A stretch of 64,000 nucleotides of DNA. Origin: Streptomyces tendae. GTDB taxonomy: Bacteria > Actinomycetota > Actinomycetes > Streptomycetales > Streptomycetaceae. A model generated the notes under the pieces. That model made no database searches. It had not been told where the DNA came from and saw only the letters and a list, made by a program, of their open reading frames with translations. The DNA is taken from NCBI RefSeq assembly GCF_014650435.1, contig NZ_BMUY01000003.1, forward strand, positions 558,001 through 622,000. The letters run 5' to 3'. Shown here piece after piece: positions 25,727 through 32,834 of this stretch. The translations under genes were made by a program, and so were the position numbers. Numbering within the stretch: the first letter of the stretch is position 1; every line of letters starts with the position of its first letter.

Positions 25727-26569
25727 ATGGCAGTCGGACCCACCACTCGTAGGCGCCAGCTCGGCGCCGATCTGCGACGGCTCCGGGAACGCAAGGGACT
25801 GACGCTCGAAGAGGCAGGCTCCCGCGTCGGCATCTCGAAAGCGACGTTGAGCCGCTACGAGACGAAGGAAGGCACGGTCAAGTGGCCGGCCGTGGACGCC
25901 CTGTGCCGTGAGTACTCTGCATCGGACGAAGAGCGCCTCGCCCTCGTGGAGTTGGCGAAGGGCGCCAGGATCCAAGGATGGTGGCGATCGCTCGCCGACC
26001 CCATCCCCGACTCCATGAATCTGATGCTGACCTTGGAAGACGAGGTCGTACGCGAGGACCACTACGCGTGCATGTACGTTCCGGGACTCCTCCAGACCCG
26101 CACCTACGCGGAAGCGGTCCATCGCGCTTCAGAGGTGCAGTGCGACGAACGCGAAGTCCAGCACATGGTCGACATCCGCATGAAGCGCCAGGAGTTGCTG
26201 GAGCGCGAAGAGCCTCCGCGTATCTGGTGCGTGATCGATGAAGCCGCTATCCGACGCCAGGTCGGAGGCCGTGACGTCATGCGCGAGCAACTCACCCACC
26301 TGTTGGCCTGTGCGGAGCGACCACACATCACCATTCAAGTCCTACCGTTCTCTCTGGGAGCACATGCCGCCGCAGTCGGAAGCTTCGTCACACTTCGCGG
26401 CCAAGCCCGTGAGCTGGACGTCGTCTATGTGGACCTCCTCGGTGGCGGAGTGTTCATGGAAAAGCCGGAGGAACTGGAGCGATATAGGTTGGCCTTCGAC
26501 TACCTCAGCGCCCAGGCGCTCGACCTCGAGTCCTCGGTCGAACTCATCGACCGGGTCAGCAAGGAGTGA
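25727..26569 (+). CDS. WhiJ/Scr1-type XRE regulator (HTH plus DUF5753)
   Basis: 280 residues. The N-terminal helix-turn-helix is at about 10-65 (LRRLRERKGLTLEEAGSRVG, ISKATLSRYE). The DUF5753 domain follows, with the family blocks IQGWWRSLAD, YVPGLLQTRTYAEAV and ITIQVLPFSLGAH. These Streptomyces-specific regulators pair with a small DUF397 protein and often with a GHKL ATPase. WhiJ controls development, and Scr1/Scr2 behaves as a toxin-antitoxin-like pair. Both partner types are present here, three bases downstream and divergently. Target genes are unknown. Confidence 0.88.
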   Translation: MAVGPTTRRRQLGADLRRLRERKGLTLEEAGSRVGISKATLSRYETKEGTVKWPAVDALCREYSASDEERLALVELAKGARIQGWWRSLADPIPDSMNLMLTLEDEVVREDHYACMYVPGLLQTRTYAEAVHRASEVQCDEREVQHMVDIRMKRQELLEREEPPRIWCVIDEAAIRRQVGGRDVMREQLTHLLACAERPHITIQVLPFSLGAHAAAVGSFVTLRGQARELDVVYVDLLGGGVFMEKPEELERYRLAFDYLSAQALDLESSVELIDRVSKE

Positions 26570-26572
26570 GTC

Positions 26573-26779
26573 TTGATAGCAGCCAGCCCGGAGCCTCGCT
26601 GGTTCAAGTCCTCGTACAGCGGGGGCAGCGGCACTGAATGCGTTGAGTGCGCGTACGGCCCATATGGCGCGTTGATACGCGACTCCAAGTGCGCCGATGG
26701 CCCCACACTGGACGTGCGGCTGAGCAGCTGGCGTCTGTTCATCGACTCAGTACGCCACGGCTCGCAGCCGTCCTCCTGA
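26573..26779 (+). CDS. DUF397 small protein, partner of the XRE regulator
   Basis: 68 residues from a TTG at 26573 that has AAGGAG six bases upstream. The DUF397 signature is clear: PRWFKSSYSGGSGTECVECA, then IRDSKCADGPTLDV and a Trp in the last helix (SSWRLFIDSVR). DUF397 proteins are the small antagonists of WhiJ-like regulators and are called toxins in the Scr1/Scr2 system. It begins three bases after the XRE stop, in one operon with it. Confidence 0.87.
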   Translation: MIAASPEPRWFKSSYSGGSGTECVECAYGPYGALIRDSKCADGPTLDVRLSSWRLFIDSVRHGSQPSS

Positions 26780-26827
26780 CCGACCGAGGCGGGTACGGCC
26801 TGTTCACCTCACTCGAAGGGCCAGCTC

Positions 26828-27064
26828 GTGGAGATCGACGCGTACTCACCGTTGCCCTTGGGGGCCGTCGGGGACGTGCGGGCGGCTCTGGCGGCAGGGC
26901 TCGGGTTTCCTGGTGACAAGGAGAAGCGGGAGGCCCGGCGTGGATCGGCGAGTGCCTCGGAGGTTCTCCGACGTCCGACGAGCGCGGCGGGAGCACGGGC
27001 GGAACGGAGGGCCATCGGGCTGTTGGAGTGGCGCCTGTCGGCAGGGGACGGAGCGCGCTGGTAG
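26828..27064 (+). pseudogene. Doubtful small reading frame, possibly a decayed gene
   Basis: A GTG-started frame of 78 codons in the 369-base gap after DUF397. The first 35 residues (VEIDAYSPLPLGAVGDVRAA, then LGFPGDKEKREARR) look protein-like. The rest is Arg/Ala-rich with weaker codon bias and ends abruptly, so it may be the start of a gene broken by a frameshift. The family is not recognised. It could also be chance. Confidence 0.3.
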
Positions 27065-27148
27065 AAGTTCGTGCAAGTCGCTGGCCCACCACGCTTCGAC
27101 CGCGCAAGCCTGGTCATCTCGACAGACCTCAATCCACCGGAGGGCATC

Positions 27149-27376
27149 ATGGCGCTGCACCGCCTGGGCAAGGACCCCGAGAGTCCCAACAACGGGTCTC
27201 CGACCGTGTACCTGGACGACGAAACCGGGAACTACATCCTCCAAGGCTGGCGGGTCACGGACACTGAGCGGCTGTCCCAGCTGGACGTCCCCGGGCACGA
27301 GACGGTGATCGAGTTTCCCAGGCGCATGATGCAGTTCTTCCCGGAGGTGAGCGGGGGTGCCGCAGCCGACGTTTGA
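27149..27376 (+). CDS. Small protein upstream of DUF6879
   Basis: 75 residues, ATG with GGAGGG four bases upstream. The sequence is soluble and beta-like: SPTVYLDDETGNYILQGWRV, then PGHETVIEFPRRMMQFFPEV. Small proteins of this kind precede DUF6879 genes in Streptomyces regulatory clusters. Its last 20 bases overlap the DUF6879 gene, so the two are translationally coupled. The function is unknown; it may be an antagonist of its partner. Confidence 0.7.
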   Translation: MALHRLGKDPESPNNGSPTVYLDDETGNYILQGWRVTDTERLSQLDVPGHETVIEFPRRMMQFFPEVSGGAAADV

Positions 27377-27863
27377 GGAGCTCTTCCGCTCAACCCGACA
27401 CAGCGCGCGTCACCTGGAGATGCGCGATGCCTACGGCCTTGACGAGGACTATCGGGAGTGGTCGGCCGGTCACCGGTTCGACCCGGCGGAGCGCTGGCCG
27501 TGGTGGATCGAGCTCGTCTCTTCGGCGGTGGCCCGCGGCGTCGACGTGCAACGCGCACGCGTCGTCTCCGAACCGTTGTCCTCCTACACCCGCTACGAGT
27601 ACGAGCTGACCGGAGGGCACAACGTCAAGGCCGGTGAAGACGTGCGCTGGCTGCCCCGCAGGCGCGCTTCCGGCCTTGCGCTGCCGGGGAACGACTTCTG
27701 GCTTTTCGACGGCACCGCCGTCCTCTTCAACCACTTCGCCGGGGACGGGACGATGACCGGCGAGGAACTGGTGACAGACCAGACCGTCGTCAGCCTCTGC
27801 TCCACCGCGTTCGCCGCCGTCTGGGAGCGGGCAATCCCGCATGAGGACTACCAGCCGACCTGA
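27357..27863 (+). CDS. DUF6879 family protein
   Basis: 168 residues from a GTG at 27357 with GGAGG nine bases upstream. Family features: FEELFRSTRHSARHLEMRDAY at the N terminus, PWWIELVSSAVARGVDVQRA, ARVVSEPLSSYTRYEYEL and the C-terminal LPGNDFWLFDGTAVLFNHF. These proteins are encoded beside DUF5753 regulators and are suspected effector or toxin partners. The next gene is such a regulator, 22 bases downstream. The function is unproven. Confidence 0.8.
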   Translation: MPQPTFEELFRSTRHSARHLEMRDAYGLDEDYREWSAGHRFDPAERWPWWIELVSSAVARGVDVQRARVVSEPLSSYTRYEYELTGGHNVKAGEDVRWLPRRRASGLALPGNDFWLFDGTAVLFNHFAGDGTMTGEELVTDQTVVSLCSTAFAAVWERAIPHEDYQPT

Positions 27864-27885
27864 CAGGAACCGCCCGCATATTCCC

Positions 27886-28731
27886 ATGTCTTCGTCATCC
27901 AGTGTCCAGCAGGCACGAGAGGCCCTGGGCAAGCGACTGCGCGAGATCCGGAAGGACTCGGGTCTGACCGCTCGGGACCTTGCCGCCAGGGCCGGCTGGC
28001 ACGAAAGCAAGTGCAGCCGCATCGAGAACGGCCGTACGCCACCCTCGGATGACGATCTGCGGGTGTACACGCTCTACTGCGCCGCGGCCGACCAGACGGC
28101 CGACCTGATCGCCACAGCTCGCAACATAGACGGCGCTTACGTCGAGTGGCGGCGCATGGAGCGTTCCGGACTGCGTCGTGCGCAGGAATCGGTCATGCCT
28201 TTGTGGGAGCGCACCCGGCACTTCCGGGCGTACTCGTCGTGGCTCATACCCGGACCGTTTCAGACACCTGCGTACATCAAGGCTCTTCTGATGTCGATCC
28301 GCGACCGTCGCGCGCTGCCTGACGACCTTGAGGCAGCCGTCGGCATTCGCGTGGACAAGCAGGGGGTCCTGTACGAGGGTGCGCGCCGATTCGCCGTCGT
28401 CCTGGAGGAGAGCACGCTTCGGCACCTGATCGGTGGGCCTGAGACCATGGCTGGCCAACTCGGGCACCTACTGTCGCTGGCGACACTCCCCAACGTCAGC
28501 CTGGGTGTGATTCCGCTGAACACGGACCGTACCGCGCTGTGGCCCGTCGAGGACTTCTGGGTCTTCGACGACTCCCAAGTGAACGTCGAGTTGGTCTCCG
28601 CCTTCCTGACCATCACGCAGCCGCACGAGGTCGGCATGTACGCACGGACCTTCGCCGCTCTCGCCGACTCGGCGGTCTACGGCGCGTCCGCACGCACACT
28701 GATCACGTCGGCGATCGACTCGCTCGGGTGA
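27886..28731 (+). CDS. Second Scr1-type XRE regulator (HTH plus DUF5753)
   Basis: 281 residues from the ATG at 27886. Helix-turn-helix: ALGKRLREIRKDSGLTARDL, AARAGWHESKCSRIENG. DUF5753 follows, with AYSSWLIPGPFQTPAYIKALL, LEESTLRHLIGGPETM and VSLGVIPLNTDRTALWPVEDFW. It is not a close copy of the regulator at 25727, so the two clusters arose separately. It is coupled to DUF6879 upstream and lies 62 bases upstream of the graspetide precursor, with an inverted repeat between. It may therefore control the RiPP operon. Confidence 0.87.
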   Translation: MSSSSSVQQAREALGKRLREIRKDSGLTARDLAARAGWHESKCSRIENGRTPPSDDDLRVYTLYCAAADQTADLIATARNIDGAYVEWRRMERSGLRRAQESVMPLWERTRHFRAYSSWLIPGPFQTPAYIKALLMSIRDRRALPDDLEAAVGIRVDKQGVLYEGARRFAVVLEESTLRHLIGGPETMAGQLGHLLSLATLPNVSLGVIPLNTDRTALWPVEDFWVFDDSQVNVELVSAFLTITQPHEVGMYARTFAALADSAVYGASARTLITSAIDSLG

Positions 28732-28733
28732 CC

Positions 28734-28786
28734 ACGTGCAAGTTCACACACGTTCGTTGAGGGCTGCCCTCCGGCGTTCCTAGCTT
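28734..28786 (+). promoter_or_regulatory. Promoter of the graspetide operon with inverted repeat
   Basis: A -35-like TTGAGG (28757-28762) and a -10-like TAGCTT (28781-28786) with an 18-base spacer place the transcript start at or within a base or two of the ATG at 28794. No Shine-Dalgarno sequence precedes that ATG, so the mRNA is probably leaderless. ACGTG (28734) and CACGT (28749) form an inverted repeat just upstream of the -35. Confidence 0.5.
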
Positions 28787-28793
28787 GGTCGGC

Positions 28794-29099
28794 ATGGACC
28801 TCTCGGACTCCCAGAACAGAGATCGGGCTCTAAGCCTCGCAGCCTCCATCAACACCCCGTGGGCTATGCGTCTCGTCACCGACCGCCTGCCGATCTCCCC
28901 CGCCCCCTACACCTCCGTCACCCTGGACCCCGCCACTCAGACCGCCCGTTACACCGACGCCGTCGGCCGCGTGGTCGAGATGGGGAAGCACGGGACCTCG
29001 CGGACGAGCGGTACGGCGTCCGTGTCGGGCGGTGGGGACGGGCAGCAGCCGCAGCCCCAGGCGCAGGACGACACGACGACCGACTACGAATCGGACTGA
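28794..29099 (+). CDS. ATP-grasp-modified RiPP (graspetide) precursor peptide
   Basis: 101 residues from the ATG at 28794. The leader holds the conserved block of the ATP-grasp target family (TIGR04186-like): NTPWAMRLVTDRLP, then TLDPATQTARYTDAVGR and VVEMGKHGTSRTSGTA. A flexible Ser/Gly/Gln/Pro linker leads to the C-terminal core DDTTTDYESD, which is rich in Thr/Ser (ester donors) and Asp/Glu (acceptors). The next two genes encode the cognate ligase and a methyltransferase. The product should be a side-chain ester-bridged peptide. The residues actually linked cannot be told from sequence. Confidence 0.87.
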   Translation: MDLSDSQNRDRALSLAASINTPWAMRLVTDRLPISPAPYTSVTLDPATQTARYTDAVGRVVEMGKHGTSRTSGTASVSGGGDGQQPQPQAQDDTTTDYESD

Positions 29100-29102
29100 A
29101 CG

Positions 29103-30086
29103 ATGGCCCGTACCGTTCTGGTCGTCACGGCGCTGGAGGACGTGACCGCCGACTGGGTCGTCGCCGCGCTGAACGAGCGTGAGGTGCCCGTCGTGCGGGT
29201 GGACCCCGCTGACATCGGGCCACGTCTGTCCTTCGGGTTCCGCATCGGATCCGGTGAGTCCACCTGGAGCGGAATCCTGCGTACGGAGAGCCGGGAGGTG
29301 GATCTGCGGGAGATCCAGGCCGTCTACTATCGGCGCCCCACTCCCTACCGGAACCGATTCGCGCGGTTGCCGCGGCAGCAGCGCCAGTTCGCGGCGGCCG
29401 AGGCGAGGCACGGGCTCGACGGTGTACTGCGCAGTCTGCGTTCCGCCAGGTACGTCAATCACCCGGCGGCTGTGGCCCGCGCGGAGTTCAAGCCGGGGCA
29501 GCTTCAGCAGTTCGTCGAGCTGGGGTTACGGGTTCCCGCGACCCTCGTCACCAACGATGTCGTGGCTGCGAGTGAGTTCGGTCTGGCGCATCCGTCCGTC
29601 GTCTGCAAGACGTTCCGGGGGCTACCGCCCGGCGAGGACGGCCGCGCCGGTGCGATCTGGGCTCAACGCGTGCACCGCGAGGACTTCGACGACTCGCTCT
29701 CGGTGACGGCACATCTGTTCCAGGCCGAGGTGCCGAAAGGCGGCGACGTACGGGTCACCGTGGTCGGCCGGCGCGTCTTCGCCCAGCGGATCACCGACCC
29801 GCGCGGCGCCGTCGACTGGCGGTGCGGTGACTGGGACGACCTGGTCCACACTCCCGTCGCCGTCCCCTCGGTCGTCGAGACCGCCCTGCACGGCTACCTG
29901 GCCGCCTCCGGACTGGTCTTCGGCTGCTTCGATTTCGCGCTCACCGGTGAGGGGAGTTCTCCGGACGACTGGTGGGCGATCGAATGCAATCCCAACGGGC
30001 AGTGGGGCTGGCTGCCGGACGCGCCCGCGATCACCGAAGCCTTCGCCGACATTCTGAGCACGGAAGGGACCAGCAGCGGCTCATGA
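29103..30086 (+). CDS. ATP-grasp RiPP maturase (macrocyclase)
   Basis: 327 residues, three bases after the precursor stop. MvdD/TIGR04187-like: an N-terminal pre-ATP-grasp fold with VQAVYYRRPTP-type recognition region (here AVYYRRPTPYRNRF), a helical segment recognising the leader, and the ATP-grasp core with SVVCKTFRGLPP (nucleotide-binding Lys), LFQAEVPKGGDVRVTVVG and the metal-binding AIECNPNGQWGWLP. It would phosphorylate core Asp/Glu side chains and join them to Thr/Ser hydroxyls as omega-esters. It is second in a three-gene operon. Confidence 0.89.
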   Translation: MARTVLVVTALEDVTADWVVAALNEREVPVVRVDPADIGPRLSFGFRIGSGESTWSGILRTESREVDLREIQAVYYRRPTPYRNRFARLPRQQRQFAAAEARHGLDGVLRSLRSARYVNHPAAVARAEFKPGQLQQFVELGLRVPATLVTNDVVAASEFGLAHPSVVCKTFRGLPPGEDGRAGAIWAQRVHREDFDDSLSVTAHLFQAEVPKGGDVRVTVVGRRVFAQRITDPRGAVDWRCGDWDDLVHTPVAVPSVVETALHGYLAASGLVFGCFDFALTGEGSSPDDWWAIECNPNGQWGWLPDAPAITEAFADILSTEGTSSGS

Positions 30087-31330
30087 CTCTGCCCACGGAC
30101 CTCGACAACGACGCGGACGCATTGCGCGCGGCCATGGTGAAGGGCCTCGCCGATGCCGATGCCGATCCCCCTGCCGACGCCGATCCCGATCCCGCTGCCG
30201 ACGTACCTATGCATCCGGCCTGGCTCGCCGCCGCGGGCAAGGTGCCCCGCCACGCCTTCGTGCCCGGCTTCTACCTCCCCGCCGACGCACCCGACGCGCA
30301 GGGGCTCACGGTGTGGGAGCCCGTGACGTCGAAACTCGACTACGGGCGGTGGCTCGCCGCCGCGTACTCGGACACCACACTGATCACCCAGTTCGACGGC
30401 GAGGAGACCGACTGGGAACGGCCGGCCGTCCGGCACGGAGGGGCGCCGACGTCGTCGTCAACGCTTCCCTCGCTCGTCCTGCGCATGTGGTCGGACGCCG
30501 ATGTCTCCGAGGGGCACACGGTCCTGGAGATCGGGACGGGGACGGGATACTCGACCGCGCTCGCCTGTGAACGGCTGGGCTCGTCCCACGTGACCAGCGT
30601 CGAGGTCGACTCCGTACGGCTGGAGGGAGCGGCCGACGCTCTCTACGGCCGTGGCTACACACCGACTCTCGCCCGGGCCGACGGGTCGTACGGGTACTGG
30701 CCCGAGGCCTGGTTCGACCGGATCGTGGCCGCCTGTTCCTTCCGGTCCGTGCCGCCCGCCCTGCTCAGGCAGACGCGCCCTGGCGGGAAAGTCCTGCTCC
30801 CACTCTCGGGGTGGCTCTACGGCAACGCCCGCGTCCTGCTCACCGTTGCCGAGGACGGCACCGCCGAGGGCCCCTTGCTGCCCGGCACCATCTCCTTCAT
30901 GCCCGCCCGGACCCATGCGGCACCGGCGTACGGGAATCCCGGGGACTGGGCCGCAGGGCTGCACGAGGTGCAGTCCCGGTCTGTGCGGCATGCACCGGAG
31001 CGGATTACGGCCGCGACCGAGGATGCCTTCCACCTGCGGTTCCTCGCCCAGAGTGCCGTACCGGACGCGCAACTGGTCACCGTCGGCGGGGTGCTGCACC
31101 TCATCGACGTGGTCGCCGGGGCCGTCGCCACGCTCACTCCCGAGGACGGGGACTGGAGTGTCCGGGAAAGCGGCCCGGTGAAGTTGTGGAGCCGGATCGA
31201 GGACTTCGTCGACGCCTTCGACGCGGCGGGTCGGCCGGGGCCAGAGTCGTACACCCTGCGGGTGGACGGCGACGGACAACGGCTGCTGCACGCGCGCGTG
31301 CCGCAGCTGCGGCTTCCCCCAGGGGGCTGA
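30083..31330 (+). CDS. PIMT-like methyltransferase of ATP-grasp RiPP systems
   Basis: 415 residues, overlapping the maturase stop as ATGA. The N-terminal 50 residues include an Asp/Pro/Ala tract (DADADPPADADPDPAAD). The SAM-binding domain is of protein L-isoaspartyl methyltransferase type: TSSSTLPSLVLRMW, motif I VLEIGTGTGYSTALA, then VEVDSVRLEGAA and FDRIVAACSF. The C-terminal half is specific to the RiPP-linked family (TIGR04188-like). In fuscimiditide-type systems this enzyme methylates an Asp of the ester-bridged core, which then closes to an aspartimide; the same is expected here. Confidence 0.87.
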   Translation: MTLPTDLDNDADALRAAMVKGLADADADPPADADPDPAADVPMHPAWLAAAGKVPRHAFVPGFYLPADAPDAQGLTVWEPVTSKLDYGRWLAAAYSDTTLITQFDGEETDWERPAVRHGGAPTSSSTLPSLVLRMWSDADVSEGHTVLEIGTGTGYSTALACERLGSSHVTSVEVDSVRLEGAADALYGRGYTPTLARADGSYGYWPEAWFDRIVAACSFRSVPPALLRQTRPGGKVLLPLSGWLYGNARVLLTVAEDGTAEGPLLPGTISFMPARTHAAPAYGNPGDWAAGLHEVQSRSVRHAPERITAATEDAFHLRFLAQSAVPDAQLVTVGGVLHLIDVVAGAVATLTPEDGDWSVRESGPVKLWSRIEDFVDAFDAAGRPGPESYTLRVDGDGQRLLHARVPQLRLPPGG

Positions 31331-31422
31331 TGAACGGAGCAGGGCGCCCTCACGGCCCGCGGGCCCCGCACCGAGCCCGGATCTCCAGGTTCACGTGCGG
31401 AGCCCGCGACGGCGTCGGGCGG

Positions 31423-32700
31423 TCAGACTGCGGTCAGGTCGAACGTGCCCGTGCCGTCCTGCCTGCCGCTGGAGTACTGGCGTATGAACTCGCCGTCCGC
31501 GTACCGGTCGTAGCCCATCATGGAACCGGTGTACTTGTTCTGCACGCCGATCTTCGAGCTGCCGGGGACGTCGCGGTAGATGTAGAACCGCTGGAGGTCG
31601 TCCTCCGCGCACGGGACCGTCATCAGGACCGCTCGTTCGGTGGACGCGTTCTGCTCGGCGACGGTCGCGCAGCCACCGTTGCCCCAGTTCCACAGGGATG
31701 CCTCGAGGACGCCGTCCTGCTCGGTCACGTTGCACAGGCGCCAGTTGTCCAGGTGGGCGCTGAAGATCGACGAGGGCCGCAGCCTGACGCCGTCGTCCGC
31801 GAGGAGCGGCGCGCCCCAGGACAGGGGCTTGCCGGGTACGGCGATCTTGTATGCCTCGGTCGAGCAGTCGAGGGCGGCCCGCGTGCTGTGCCCGGTGGCG
31901 GTGGGCTGTTCGGCGGGGGTGCCGGCGGTGGGAGCCGGCTGCGGCGCGGGGCGGTCCGGCTTCTGCTTCGACGTCGGCGCCACCGCGCCCGCCGGGTGGT
32001 CGGCCTTCGCGGCGGCGGAGCCGCAGTCGAGGAGGGCCTGTGCCCTGGCCATGATGCTGTCGGCGGGCACGCTGTCCTGGCAGCGCACCGCTCCTTCCTC
32101 CAGGGTGGTGAAGGTGGTGAAGCTGCCGCTGCCGGGCCCCTCGGTCCACTTCAGCGCCCAGCTTCCGTCGTCCTGTTGGGCGCGGTTGCAGTTGAGGCTT
32201 CCGTACGTGCCGGTGACCTTCTTGGTGCCCTTGTAGAAGCCGTAGTAGCCGGGCTGGGTCAGGTTCCAGGTGACCGAGTTCGACTCCTCGCTGGTGGAGG
32301 TGTAATCGAGCTTCACGTCCAGACCGACGGTCGCCTTGACGTTGCTGAGCGCCTCGACCGCGAAACTGGTCTCGATCGTGTCGTTGAGGCCGACGGAGAC
32401 CGAGATGACCGTCGTGGTGTCGGTGCTGACGGTCTGCTGGCCGGTGGTGCCCTCGGTGACGTACCAGCCCTTGAAGTGGGTGATCGTCGGCGACACTTCG
32501 GTGGTCCTGATGTACGGGTGGCGGGTGCCGAGGTCGGCCGCCGTGCAGGCGTCGCCGGGCCGGGCGGCCGTCGTCCCGGTGGGTGCCGCGGCGGCCGGTG
32601 AGGCGGCCAGGCTCAGGGCGGTGACCGCCCCGGCGGCCGCGGTCGCGGTCGTCGCCATGAGTAATCTGCCGATGCTGCGGACGGGTCCTGTGGAGCGCAT
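31423..32700 (-). CDS. Secreted beta-rich protein of unknown function
   Basis: 425 residues from the ATG at 32700. A signal peptide of about 40 residues ends AASPAAAA. The first half (residues 45-230) is rich in alternating Ser/Thr and hydrophobic residues (TTTVISVSVGLNDTIETSF, KATVGLDVKLDYTSTSEESN), a pattern seen in the membrane-inserting hairpins of aerolysin-like toxins. A Pro/Ala linker (about 255-290) leads to a C-terminal domain with WGAPLLADDG, LWNWGNGGC and QRFYIYRD, possibly a carbohydrate-binding beta-trefoil without clear QxW motifs. There are eight or so cysteines. The family is not recognised; the toxin idea is inference only. It is monocistronic. Confidence 0.7.
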   Translation of the reverse strand: MRSTGPVRSIGRLLMATTATAAAGAVTALSLAASPAAAAPTGTTAARPGDACTAADLGTRHPYIRTTEVSPTITHFKGWYVTEGTTGQQTVSTDTTTVISVSVGLNDTIETSFAVEALSNVKATVGLDVKLDYTSTSEESNSVTWNLTQPGYYGFYKGTKKVTGTYGSLNCNRAQQDDGSWALKWTEGPGSGSFTTFTTLEEGAVRCQDSVPADSIMARAQALLDCGSAAAKADHPAGAVAPTSKQKPDRPAPQPAPTAGTPAEQPTATGHSTRAALDCSTEAYKIAVPGKPLSWGAPLLADDGVRLRPSSIFSAHLDNWRLCNVTEQDGVLEASLWNWGNGGCATVAEQNASTERAVLMTVPCAEDDLQRFYIYRDVPGSSKIGVQNKYTGSMMGYDRYADGEFIRQYSSGRQDGTGTFDLTAV

Positions 32701-32834
32701 CGTTGTGTGTTCCCCCCTGGTCGTGTGGGTCACGTCGGGGTGAATGTAACGGCCACACGGTGTGGTGGCGTGAGGGCCGAACTGGCCACAGATCGCCACG
32801 GAGGGGCCTATTCCGCCCCTGGTGACCGCAGAGG

